This document shows positions 26,156 to 35,700 of a stretch of DNA of 64,000 bases, in pieces. Origin of the DNA: Flavobacteriales bacterium (lineage in GTDB: Bacteria > Bacteroidota > Bacteroidia > Flavobacteriales_F > PHOS-HE28). Position 1 is the stretch's first letter. Each line of letters opens with the position of its first letter. The position numbers and the translations under genes were made by a program. The notes below the pieces were generated by a model, which worked only from the letters and a program-made list of their open reading frames with translations, was not told where the DNA came from and ran no database searches. The stretch is taken from assembly GCA_016704485.1 (NCBI GenBank), contig JADJAA010000002.1, positions 620,001-684,000 of the forward strand. Direction: 5' to 3'.

Positions 26156-28173
26156 TGAATGAACTTGTAGGTAATGCCCAAGGTGTATTCCCTACCGCTT
26201 AGAGCGAATGGTGTTGTGTCAGTCCGGACAGGGCCGAGGATCGTCCGTTGAGTATCAGTGATGTTCCTGCATCCAATATCCACAGCTAACCGCATTGAGG
26301 CCTTAGGTCGCCAAGTTAGGCCGGCATTTATGATCAACTCAGCAGGCCAAGCGAACAAGGAAGGCTCATTATTTAAAGAGCCGGCAGCTCGGTGTGACCA
26401 TACTTCGCCGCGATAATTTGCATTGGCCCGTAGCGTGAATGAAGGGTTGACGTCGAATGCGATCACCAACGAACCACGTTGTTCGGGAAGGCCCGTAACA
26501 CTGTTGGATGAACTATCGGGTAGCTCGGCCTCAGGCGGAGCCATTGCGTTCAATGGTTGGTTGAAACCATAGCTTGCTAACACAGTAGTGCGTTTGGTCT
26601 CCCACGATAAACGGAGGTCGAGGCCGTGCGTACCTACGGCGTTCCCGTTCATGTAATTACCTCCGGTACTATCGCTGTATGTGTGAACGATGGGATCTGT
26701 GGATCGGGTTTGATATCCGTTGGCTGTGAGCGTTGCGGTCTTGCCGATGCTGTATCCTATCTCTCCTTCAGTGGTCGTAACGTATTCAACGCTTAACGTT
26801 CGGTTGTCAGGCCCGTAGTTCAGGTTCATTATGGTAGGCGTTCTGAAGCCCCGGCCCCAAAGCGCCTTCACATGCAAATTGCCGATAGACTTAGTATAGG
26901 CAAAACGAGGTGCAAAGAATTCGCCAGCTAGGTTATTGGCCTCAAGGCGGCATCCTGCGATTAGCATACCTGGTTTTCCGAAAACAGCTACCTCAGCGAA
27001 AGCGGCTCCATCATTCATTCCAATGGCACGTTCATCGTTCTTGCGGAAGGTCGAATTTTCGCTGCGTTCGTAAAAGGTCGATCGTTGCGTATAGCCCATA
27101 ATACCAATTCGGCTAGAGAACCATTTAGCCGGTTTGAAGCCGAACGATCCAGTTGCTGATGTACGCCGGTTGTTGGTGTTTCTGCCGAGCCTATCCGGTT
27201 CACCGGTGTTCACATAATACCAAGGCAATTGATCGGCGTGGTTCACGCTCCAGGTCAGATCCAACTTCTGGCTCAAGCGCTTTTTACACCCTAAACCGAA
27301 AATGACATCGCGGAATTGAACACTGTATGCTGCATAACTTACCCTGAACGTTTCTTCGAGGTAGGTCATGGACGCCTTGAAATTCTTCCAGCGGTAATTG
27401 AACAGGAACGTACTGGCCTGTACAGCTGTGCTATCCGCGAAATTCAATAGTGTGCTATCAGGGAGAAGTCGAAGTGCATTTGACCGTCTGCCACGCGTAT
27501 AGCTGGTCATATAGCTGATCTCACGGTCCCGATCAAGACGGTGTGAACCGCTGACAGTTGCAGTTGTTCGCGTAAAGTCATTTTCGCTGAAACCGGTCTG
27601 AACATTAGCGCGTGCGCCTGTTCCTTGATCCGCGTTGCGCGTTACAATATTCACTACACCCAGAGCAGCATAACTACCATGTATTACGGTGCCAGGACCC
27701 ATGATCACCTCAATACGGTCCACATTGCTAATTGGGATACGGTCACCGATCGCATAAGTGCCGAAGTCATTTTCATTCAATTGACTACCATTCAGCATGA
27801 AGAGGCATTTGCCTTCTTCTGCCCAATTGCCGTGTATACCGACCCCGATCACATCATCAGCGTCACGCCCAAAGGATAGCCCTGGGACCATTTGCAATGC
27901 CTCATACAATGTACGAGCACCGGCAGCTTGGATCTGGCGCGCTGTAATGATCGTAACATTGGCCGGTGATTCTCGCACATGGCGGCTTTCCAGGTCGGCA
28001 ATGCTCGTTACAAGAACTGCCTTTCCGCCTTCGCGCGAGATCTCCAGAAGCTGATCAGGGTCATTGAGCAGGACGCGTTCATCAACCACCGTTTGGGCGC
28101 AGATATGCGTACTCAGCGTTGCAGCGAGCAGAATGCAACCCCAAATGAGCGTCCGATGTCTGTATGATCTCAT
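26152..28173 (-). CDS. TonB-dependent outer-membrane receptor
   Basis: A 673-residue protein from the ATG at 28173; an upstream frame to 28269 lacks a signal peptide at its N-terminus, whereas MRSYRHRTLIWGCILLAATL fits one. The plug domain (about 60-170) has VTIITARQIQAAGARTLYEALQMVPG, the DRIEVIMGPG segment and VNIVTRN; a 22-strand barrel follows, ending YTLGITYKFIQ with an aromatic-rich terminus. No SusD partner and no N-terminal carboxypeptidase-like or STN domain are seen, so it is not a classical Sus glycan importer. Ligand unknown: a siderophore, a cobalamin-like compound or a peptide is possible. It is the first gene of the apparent Sia-like operon, overlapping the phosphatase gene by four bases. 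Confidence 0.92.
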   Translation of the reverse strand: MRSYRHRTLIWGCILLAATLSTHICAQTVVDERVLLNDPDQLLEISREGGKAVLVTSIADLESRHVRESPANVTIITARQIQAAGARTLYEALQMVPGLSFGRDADDVIGVGIHGNWAEEGKCLFMLNGSQLNENDFGTYAIGDRIPISNVDRIEVIMGPGTVIHGSYAALGVVNIVTRNADQGTGARANVQTGFSENDFTRTTATVSGSHRLDRDREISYMTSYTRGRRSNALRLLPDSTLLNFADSTAVQASTFLFNYRWKNFKASMTYLEETFRVSYAAYSVQFRDVIFGLGCKKRLSQKLDLTWSVNHADQLPWYYVNTGEPDRLGRNTNNRRTSATGSFGFKPAKWFSSRIGIMGYTQRSTFYERSENSTFRKNDERAIGMNDGAAFAEVAVFGKPGMLIAGCRLEANNLAGEFFAPRFAYTKSIGNLHVKALWGRGFRTPTIMNLNYGPDNRTLSVEYVTTTEGEIGYSIGKTATLTANGYQTRSTDPIVHTYSDSTGGNYMNGNAVGTHGLDLRLSWETKRTTVLASYGFNQPLNAMAPPEAELPDSSSNSVTGLPEQRGSLVIAFDVNPSFTLRANANYRGEVWSHRAAGSLNNEPSLFAWPAELIINAGLTWRPKASMRLAVDIGCRNITDTQRTILGPVRTDTTPFALSGREYTLGITYKFIQ

Positions 28174-28318
28174 ACCAAGAGCCTTGCAAATAGTGCGTTG
28201 CTCCTGCCATTTAATCGTATTTATCGGTTGGAAGGTTGCATTCGTCGTTGATCGTATGCCTCCTGTCATTCATTGAGGCAGTAAATGATATCAGGAGACG
28301 TTTGCGTCACACAGAACC

Positions 28319-28326
28319 TACATTTG
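28319..28326 (+). promoter_or_regulatory. -7 promoter box upstream of rimO
   Basis: TACATTTG matches TAnnTTTG and is followed by CCGCGCC, as at several other promoters in this window. It lies 64 bases before the rimO ATG. No well-spaced -33 box is evident. Confidence 0.6.
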
Positions 28327-28390
28327 CCGCGCCTTGCCACAGAGAATGGCAATTTTCTGGTCCTAAGTCCCACGCTTACCACAAGATCCA

Positions 28391-29722
28391 ATGAAGGCCC
28401 GCACACTTAAAACCACCAAGGTCAACGTCATTACCATGGGGTGTTCTAAGAATACGTTCGATAGCGAAGTGCTCATGGCCCAGTTGAAGGCGAACAACAT
28501 CACCGTGGATCACGAAAATGATAGTGGGGAGCACAATGTGGTGGTGATCAATACTTGCGGGTTCATTGAGAATGCCAAACAAGAAAGCATTGATACCATA
28601 TTGAACTACGCGCGCGCAAAGGACGAAGGGTTAGTAGAGAAGGTTTATGTTACCGGATGTCTTAGTCAACGGTATGCTCCGGAATTGAAAGCGGAGATCC
28701 CGCAGATCGATGCATGGTTCGGGACGAGGGATCTGCCCCGGCTTTTGAAGACCTTGAAGGCCGATTACAAACACGAGCTGGTAGGGGAGCGTTTACTCAC
28801 TACGCCGGCCCATTTCGCTTACTTCAAGATCAGTGAGGGCTGTGATCGTAAATGCTCATTTTGCGCGATACCCTTGATGCGTGGCAAGCATATCAGTACA
28901 CCCATAGAACAGTTGGTCACCAGCGCAAAAGGATTGGCCGCCAAAGGTGTTAAGGAGTTGATCCTTATTGCGCAAGACCTTACGTATTACGGTCTGGACA
29001 TTTATAAGAAGCGCAATCTCAGTGAATTACTTGCTCAATTGAGCGATGTGGAAGGCATCGATTGGATCCGTCTGCATTATGCGTTCCCTAGTGGATTTCC
29101 GATGGATATTCTGGACATGATGAAGGAGCGAAAGAACATCTGCAACTACCTCGATATGCCTTTGCAACACGGAAGCACGAACATGCTTACCCTGATGCGT
29201 AGAGGCATAACTCAGGAAAAGACCGAAGCATTGGTGAATAAGATCCGAGACAAAGTACCAGGCATTGCGATCCGCACGACATTGATCGCTGGCTTCCCAG
29301 GAGAGAGCGAAGCGGACCATGAAGACAACTTGCATTGGATAGAGCGCATGCGTTTTGATCGGCTAGGGGCTTTCACCTATAGCCACGAGGAGGATACACA
29401 CGCACACACCATGGAGGATGACGTGCCGGAGAAAATAAAGCACCAACGGGCCAATGAGATCATGGAGTTGCAAGGTGGCATTAGTTTGGAACTGAACCAA
29501 AAGCGGGTTGGTAATATCCAGACCGTTCTTGTGGACAAAGCCGAAGGGGACCACTGGATAGCCCGTTCAGAGTTCGACAGCCCCGAAGTGGACAATGAGG
29601 TGCTGATCCCCAGAAAGAATTCAAACGGGCCAGTACACTTGCGCTTAGGCGATTTTGTTGATGTTCGGATCACGGAGGCCAATGAGCATGACCTAAGAGC
29701 AGAAGTGGTGAACGATCAGTAA
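28391..29722 (+). CDS. rimO: Ribosomal protein S12 methylthiotransferase RimO
   Basis: A 443-residue radical SAM enzyme that adds a methylthio group to an aspartate of ribosomal protein S12. The N-terminal MTTase domain has the three cluster cysteines in GCSKNTFDSE (C18), NTCGFIENA (C54) and TGCLSQR (about 88). The radical SAM motif SEGCDRKCSFCAIP starts near residue 148, and the C-terminal TRAM domain ends at about 440. FIENAK and the absence of the tRNA-type motif favour RimO over MiaB. In many Bacteroidota rimO lies near the ftsY cluster; here the adhesin and Sia-like loci, about 21 kb, separate them. Confidence 0.96.
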   Translation: MKARTLKTTKVNVITMGCSKNTFDSEVLMAQLKANNITVDHENDSGEHNVVVINTCGFIENAKQESIDTILNYARAKDEGLVEKVYVTGCLSQRYAPELKAEIPQIDAWFGTRDLPRLLKTLKADYKHELVGERLLTTPAHFAYFKISEGCDRKCSFCAIPLMRGKHISTPIEQLVTSAKGLAAKGVKELILIAQDLTYYGLDIYKKRNLSELLAQLSDVEGIDWIRLHYAFPSGFPMDILDMMKERKNICNYLDMPLQHGSTNMLTLMRRGITQEKTEALVNKIRDKVPGIAIRTTLIAGFPGESEADHEDNLHWIERMRFDRLGAFTYSHEEDTHAHTMEDDVPEKIKHQRANEIMELQGGISLELNQKRVGNIQTVLVDKAEGDHWIARSEFDSPEVDNEVLIPRKNSNGPVHLRLGDFVDVRITEANEHDLRAEVVNDQ

Positions 29723-29752
29723 TCGATCTGATCGAAGTACGAATATCTTTTA

Positions 29753-30754
29753 ATGTTCATGCGCTATTTGTTGGTATTGGTAAGTAGCGCTGTGTTATTC
29801 GGGACCAAAGCACAGGACAAGATCTTTGTAAGTACCGATCTCGGTGGGTTATTCCAAGTGGAGCCCAGTACCTGTTACGCTCGGCTTATTGGCTATTCAC
29901 CTGCAGTATTCTTGGATATTGCGTTCACACCGAACGGTAGATTGTGGGGTATTTTGAATGGAAGCTTGTATGAGATCGATACGACCGATGCAAGCATTGC
30001 AGTAGTTGGTAGCACAGCCAATTTCAATACACCCGGATTGGTGGCATTCGATAACGATGTGTTGCTTGGTGAAGAGTTCGGATCACTCTACGGCATTCGT
30101 ACCAGCGATGGTGTCGCGTGGCCCATCGTGCCGATCGGTTTTCAGGTCTCCGGTGACCTGACCTGGTTCCAAGGATCCTTGTACATCACAGCAATTTCGC
30201 CATATCGGCTTGTACGAATGCAGGTAGCCCCGGACTTAAGTGGAGTTTCTGATATTGAAGTAATGGGTCTATTGGGCGGCGGAATAGGCCAATGGTATGG
30301 TGCCAATACAACGTTCGTTGCTCCATGCGCCTCCGAACCTTACATCATGCTTGCTTGGGATGGTATTGACATGTACAAGGTATCGCCTTACGATGCGTCA
30401 GTGCAGCCATTGTGTTTGGGCATTTTGCCGTACGGCTCGCACGGTGGCGCTTCCATTGCCGAATCGCGAGATATTGATCTGCCTGAACTTGGCATGCCGA
30501 ACGTATTCACGCCCAATGGCGATGGTAAAAATGATCTTTATGCGCCTATGGATCAAGAATATCCTTGGGCTATGAAAGTATATGACCGATGGGGACAGCT
30601 GGTATTTGATAGTAAAGGCAGAAAAGCAGGGTGGTCCGGAAGGAATAGTGCTGGAGAACAATGCAGTGATGGTGTATACTATTACCGCGTGATCATGTTC
30701 GATGAATGCAATGGCTCCAACGTACGGACCGGGCATTTATCCTTGCTTCGCTGA
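29753..30754 (+). CDS. Secreted beta-propeller-like protein with type B (CHU_C) T9SS tail
   Basis: A 333-residue protein with signal peptide MFMRYLLVLVSSAVLFGTKAQ. The middle (about 25-240) has short strands like VSTDLGGLFQVEPSTC and LWGILNGSLYEIDTTD, a pattern of repetitive beta-propeller or kelch-like blades. The end (about 245-333) has FTPNGDGKNDLYAP, VYDRWGQLVFDS and GVYYYRV, the gliding-motility-associated CHU_C sorting domain. It is probably exported by the T9SS and stays on the surface. The cysteines and the short size fit a minor adhesin or anchor; no enzymatic motif is seen. It begins 30 bases after rimO and could share its transcript. Confidence 0.85.
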   Translation: MFMRYLLVLVSSAVLFGTKAQDKIFVSTDLGGLFQVEPSTCYARLIGYSPAVFLDIAFTPNGRLWGILNGSLYEIDTTDASIAVVGSTANFNTPGLVAFDNDVLLGEEFGSLYGIRTSDGVAWPIVPIGFQVSGDLTWFQGSLYITAISPYRLVRMQVAPDLSGVSDIEVMGLLGGGIGQWYGANTTFVAPCASEPYIMLAWDGIDMYKVSPYDASVQPLCLGILPYGSHGGASIAESRDIDLPELGMPNVFTPNGDGKNDLYAPMDQEYPWAMKVYDRWGQLVFDSKGRKAGWSGRNSAGEQCSDGVYYYRVIMFDECNGSNVRTGHLSLLR

Positions 30755-30945
30755 ACGGTCTAAATTGGCTGTAACATCGATCAAGGTGGTGATCAATTCA
30801 AGGTCATTTCGCAATCATTACTTATCAGAGGCCAGTTCGAGAAAGATCTCGACCCACATCCTTCCGTAAGAGTTAGGATGCTTTATGGTGAGGAAACAAG
30901 AATGAACAGAAGACACAAAACATTCCGAAAGAAACGGAACGAGCT

Positions 30946-30974
30946 AAAAAAAGCTGCCCGAATTCAGGCAGCCC
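30946..30974 (-). terminator. Rho-independent terminator of the small secreted protein gene
   Basis: On the minus strand GCTGCC / GGCAGC arms (30967-30972 and 30953-30958) close an 8-base AATT-centred loop, followed by seven Ts (30952 to 30946). Confidence 0.8.
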
Positions 30975-31006
30975 CTTTCATATATCTATTAGCAATAGCT
31001 CCAAAG

Positions 31007-31378
31007 TCACTTCTTCATGCCATCATTAGGCTGCACTTTCTCACCGTGTTGGTCTTGGCACCAAGTGGTATACTTCGCTTGCTGTTCTGTGGTCAGAACG
31101 GCCTTGAAAGCCGCTTCCTGTACCTCCAACGATGCCATGGCCTCTTGTAGATCTTTTGAAGCAATACGGCCCTGTTTGGTTGCTTCTTGGATTGCCTTTA
31201 CTTCCGTAATTTGCGCTGCGTCCAAGCCAATGGACTTCAAGGTTTCTTCGTTGGCCATGATACACGCATGCCGATCAACTTGGAACGTGGGTTTTTCCAT
31301 ATTTCCATTGGCATCTTGCGCTTGTGCGGAGAATGTGGTGCAGATCGCAATACAGATCGTTAGGATCGTTTTTTTCAT
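31007..31378 (-). CDS. Small secreted helical protein (Spy/LTXXQ-like)
   Basis: A 123-residue protein from the ATG at 31378; the longer frame to 31447 has no leader, while MKKTILTICIAICTTFSAQAQ is a clear signal peptide. The mature part is helical and charged, with LTTEQQAKYTTWCQ near the end resembling the LTxxQ motif of Spy/CpxP-like periplasmic chaperones, though this is weak evidence. Two cysteines (about 39 and 111) could form a disulphide. A terminator follows 33 bases after the stop. It lies beside a divergently unrelated FAD oxidoreductase gene on the same strand, 77 bases downstream of it. Function: unknown, perhaps periplasmic stress binding. Confidence 0.72.
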   Translation of the reverse strand: MKKTILTICIAICTTFSAQAQDANGNMEKPTFQVDRHACIMANEETLKSIGLDAAQITEVKAIQEATKQGRIASKDLQEAMASLEVQEAAFKAVLTTEQQAKYTTWCQDQHGEKVQPNDGMKK

Positions 31379-31455
31379 GGTTCTTGATTTTGTTAGAATG
31401 ATCAATGTGCAGATCGCGGGCCGCTCTTGAAGGCATAAATATAGCATTGGTCGAT

Positions 31456-32595
31456 CTAAAGTGATCCTACTGCTCGCCTAGCTACTTCGATCCCAATGGC
31501 TACGCCCATTCCCCCTAAACGCACAGCAACAGTTGTTCGCTTTCCGATACGTTCGATCAATGGAGCTTTGCTGGATGTACCCATGGCCATGATACCGCTC
31601 CAACGCTGGGCAATACGGAAGTCCTTACCTGGTAATACAATATCACGAAGGAAATTCTCCAAGGCATTTTGGATCTGGTCCGTGGTTCCTTCCTCAGTTG
31701 TGGTCTCTCCGACCATGTTCAAATTCCGGCCTCCACCTAAGAGTACCGCCCCACCCAGATCGCGGAAGTAATAGAAGCCTTCATCAAAATGAAATGTTCC
31801 CTTTAATTGAAGCGATTCAATAGGCTCAGTAATAATAACTTGTGCTCGTGCTGGTATGACGTCAAGTTCAGGAGCTAATAGGGGAGTGAAGCCATTTGTG
31901 GCAAGTAGAACATGACCGGCTTTTATAACTGTATCATCTGCCAATTGTATGCGAACATGGTCGGCTTTTTCATCCATTGCCTTTACTAGTGCACTTGTGC
32001 GAACAAGCACACCTTCAGACTGGGCCTTCTGGAGCAAGGTGCGCATCATGGCACCCGTATCAACGGCTCCTTCAAGATCGGTCGTGGCCATTTTCAAGGC
32101 AGGAGCTAATCCGAAGGATCCAGGACCATCAGCATTCCAACGATACACTGGCTTTTTGAACAATGGCAACAAGGAGTCATTCAACGCATCGAACTTTTCC
32201 CGAACACGCGTGTACAGTGGGTCATGCGCGCGATACACTTCATGCCCACCGGTTGGTTGGAAACCGATCTTCGCATCGCCCAGCTCGGCGCGGAGGTTCA
32301 GGAGTCCTTGCCAACGCATTTCTACCCGAGCGAGGGCAATGCCAAGTCCTTCCTTCTGTATATCCGCAAGCAATTCACTTGGGCTACCAAAGCAGGCAAA
32401 ACCAGCGTTCTTTACACTTGCGCCAGAAGGATATACGCCGCGTTCCAATACCAGAACATGATGCGCTGGATTTGCACGTTTATGGAACAGGGCCGCGAAC
32501 AAGCCTACAATGCCTGCACCAACAACAGCAAAATGTGGTTCGGCATGAAAATGGCGGCTTTCCCAAGGGCTAAGCATTGGCGCTATGATAGGCAT
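31456..32595 (-). CDS. FAD-dependent oxidoreductase, DAO family
   Basis: About 379 residues from the ATG at 32595; starts at 32634 or 32577 are also possible. The N-terminal dinucleotide-binding motif is VVGAGIVGLFAALFH, with LERG and SGASVKNAGFACFG following, the usual start of glycine/D-amino acid oxidase (DadA/ThiO-like) proteins of Bacteroidota. The substrate domain has GFQPTGGHEVY and the C-terminus RLGGMGVAIGIEVARRA, which closes the FAD site. It probably oxidises a small amine or amino acid in the cytoplasm; the substrate cannot be told from sequence alone. No signal peptide and no operon partner are evident. Confidence 0.85.
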   Translation of the reverse strand: MPIIAPMLSPWESRHFHAEPHFAVVGAGIVGLFAALFHKRANPAHHVLVLERGVYPSGASVKNAGFACFGSPSELLADIQKEGLGIALARVEMRWQGLLNLRAELGDAKIGFQPTGGHEVYRAHDPLYTRVREKFDALNDSLLPLFKKPVYRWNADGPGSFGLAPALKMATTDLEGAVDTGAMMRTLLQKAQSEGVLVRTSALVKAMDEKADHVRIQLADDTVIKAGHVLLATNGFTPLLAPELDVIPARAQVIITEPIESLQLKGTFHFDEGFYYFRDLGGAVLLGGGRNLNMVGETTTEEGTTDQIQNALENFLRDIVLPGKDFRIAQRWSGIMAMGTSSKAPLIERIGKRTTVAVRLGGMGVAIGIEVARRAVGSL

Positions 32596-32700
32596 TCGGT
32601 ACCAAAGGTGAAACTGGACAGGTAACTTCGACACTTGTTCTCGCTAAAGTGTTACAAGCAATCGCTAATAACTTGTACAGCCCACAACCCAAAGAAGTCG

Positions 32701-32708
32701 TAAATTGC
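32701..32708 (+). promoter_or_regulatory. Probable -7 box of the repeat-protein gene
   Basis: TAAATTGC, followed by CGCG, is one base short of TAnnTTTG but shares the GCCGC tail of other promoters here. If real, transcription starts near 32714, making the TTG at 32705 impossible as a start and the ATG at 32717 almost leaderless; the ATG at 32771 would have a leader of about 55 bases. Confidence 0.35.
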
Positions 32709-32716
32709 CGCGTTAT

Positions 32717-35700
32717 ATGCTTCTGCAAGAATATCTATATCCCGTGAAAAGTGCTTGGATCAAAAAGGTCATGGCCCGTGCGTGCATGGTCATGGTGTTA
32801 TTCGGTATCGTCAGCATTGCGAATGCTCAGGTGGACAATGTAATGGTCTATGGGACGGTAAAGGATATGAGCACTGGAAAGAAACTCGATGGTGTTACTG
32901 TAACTGTCTTTAAGAATGGCGCGAAGCTCATTGACGTTATCACCAATGCCAGCGGGAAGTATGAGGTGAATTTGGATTATGGTGCAGATTTCAAGGTAAT
33001 GTGCGCCAGAGATGGATTCGTAGGAAAGAACATTACGATCGATACGAAAGGTGTTCCGGAAGAGGAGCGACAAGGCGGTCATGGCATGAACATCGATTTT
33101 ACGATGATGTCCAAGATCGAAGGTGTGGATTACAGCGTGCTCCTTGAGCCTTTTGGTAAGGCAAGCTATACAGGAGCTAGCGGTAATTTCGAATGGGACA
33201 TGGAATACACCAACAGCATGCGCGATAAGCAAGCGAAACTGTTGAAGGAGTACGATGACCGTAAGAAACGGGAGGCCAATGCCGATGCCGATTTCGCCAA
33301 GTTGATGACGCAGGGCAGCGATGCAATGACAGCATCCGATTTCAAGAAAGCGGTTGGTAGTTTCACGGAGGCATTGGGTTTGAAACCTGGTGATGCGATC
33401 GCTACTGCAAAGCTCAGCGATGCACGAATGCAGATGGAAAGTCAGGATGCTGAGAATAAGCGTAAGGAACAATATGATTTGCTGGTCAAAGCAGGTGACG
33501 CATTGATCGGGAAAAAGGATTATGAAGGGGCAAAGGGAAAATTCAACGAAGCCCTTGCGGTAAAGGAGACCGAAGCCTATCCAAAGCAGAAATTGAAGGA
33601 GATAGAGGCTATTCTGGCGGACTTGGCAAAACAAGCAGAAGAAGAGAAAAAGAACAAAGAGCTACAAGCAAAATACGACGCAGCTATTGCCGCGGCTGAT
33701 GCTGCGTTCACTGCAGAGAATTGGGATCAGGCTACAACCAAATACACGGAGGCGAGTGGCCTGAAAAAAGAAGAACAATACCCGAAGGACCGGCTCGCTG
33801 CCATTGTAGTAAAAAAGGCAGAGAGCGAGAAGAAGAAAGAAGAGGAGCGGTTGGCCAAGGAAATGGAAGAAAAATACCAAGCAGCCGTCGCGGCTGGCGA
33901 TGCGGCATTCAAGGCGGCCAACTGGGATGAGGCCACGACCAAATACAACGCTGCCATCGCACTAAAGGAAAAGGAGCAATACCCGAAAGATCAACTTGCT
34001 GCTATTGCAGTTAAAAAGGCGGACGAAGCGAAAAAGGCGGATGAGGAAAAGTTGGCCAAAGAACTTCAGGAGAAATATCAAGCAGCAATTGCGGCTGGTG
34101 ATGCTGCATTTGCTGGTGCGAAATATGATGTTGCCAGAAGCAAGTACGAAGAAGCCATCGCATTGAAGGCTCAAGAAAAATATCCGAAAGATCAGTTGGT
34201 CGCTATCCAGAAGAAATTGGATGAGATCGCAGCTAAAGCGGAAGAAGAGCGTTTGGCGAAGGACCTTGATGCGCGATACGAAGCCAAATTATCAGAGGCC
34301 GCACAAGCATTCACCGCAGAACAATATGACGATGCCATTGCGCGGTATACGGAAGCTTCTGAATTGAAGCCGAAGGAAGTTTACCCGAAGGATCAGATCG
34401 CTGCCATCCGCAAAAAGAAGGATGACCTGGCCAAGGCCGAGGAGGCTGCACGAAAGGCGAAAGAACAGCAGGAACTATATGATAAGGCCATCGTTGACGC
34501 TGATAAAGCGTTCGGCAAGGAGAGTTGGGACGAGGCAAAGACAAAGTACATTGAAGCATCGGGCATTAAAGCCAGTGAGCAATACCCCAAAGACCAAATA
34601 GCGGCAATAGTTGCCAAGATCAAGGAGGCTGAGGCGCGCAAATTGGAGGAAGAAAAGCAGGCGAAATACGATGCGGCCATTGCTGAAGCGGATAAACTCC
34701 TCGATAAGGAAGAGCTCACAACAGCAAAGACGAAATACATGATTGCGACCGGTATCCGTCCAGCAGAAGCGTATCCTAAGCAACGGCTTGCGGAGATCGA
34801 AACAAAGCTCGCTGAGCAAGCGAGACTGGCGGAAGAAGAGCGGAAGCGCCAGGAAATGGAGAAGCGATATGCTGATCTTATCTCAAAAGCAGATGCTTCG
34901 TTCCAGGGCGAAAAATGGAGCAGTGCATTGAACGATTACAAGGACGCGTTGGCCTTGAAACCTGCGGAATCGCACCCTAAGAACCGTATTTCGGAAATAG
35001 AAGGAAAGCTGGATGCAGCTGCTAAAGCCAAGGCTGAGGAAGAGCGTTTGGCACGCGAAAAACAGGATAGGGATAAGCAGTATAGCGACCTTATTGCTAC
35101 AGCTGATAAGGCATTCCAAGCACGGAAATATGAAGAAGCACGCACGGGATACAGTGATGCCGCAGGAGTAAAGAGCGAGGAAAAATATCCAAAGGACCAA
35201 TTGGCGGAGATCGAGCGTTTACTAGCAGAAATGGCACAGAAAGCGGACGAAGCTAAAAGCGCCGCAGAACGGGATGCTGCTGAAAAGGCACGTCAAGCGG
35301 AGGCTGACAGTCTTGCTGCAATTGCAGCCGCCAAGGAAAAAGAACGGTTGGCTGAGGAAGAGCGTCAACGCAATGCTTCCGCAGCTGAGACCGAAGCGCG
35401 TTATCAGGAGTTCATCGCGACTGCGGATCGTGCATTCCAAGGAAAGGACATGGGATTGGCGCGCACCAATTACACCAGTGCATTGGGTGTAAGACCTGGA
35501 GCGCAATATCCCACGGACCAATTGGCGGCCATAGAAGCGGTGTTGGCTGCCCAAGCCAATGCAGCATCGGATGCTGAGCGGTTGGCGGCGGAAAAGAAAC
35601 GGTTGGAGGAGGAGGCACGCTTACGCGCTGGCCAGGACGAAGCCGCCCGTTTAGCTGCGGAAGAATCCCGCAAACGAGAAGAGGAGGAACGCTTGAAAGC

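Noticed and set aside
17057..28173. A SiaD-type diguanylate cyclase in the cluster
   Set aside because: Looked for GGDEF-like motifs in all genes of the cluster and saw none.
28174..28269. Upstream extension of the TonB receptor frame
   Set aside because: The residues do not form a leader, while the ATG at 28173 directly begins a signal peptide.
32798..33634. 278-residue minus-strand ORF opposite the 12-repeat gene
   Set aside because: Antisense shadow of a repetitive low-stop-codon gene; the plus-strand frame has a leader and clear repeats.
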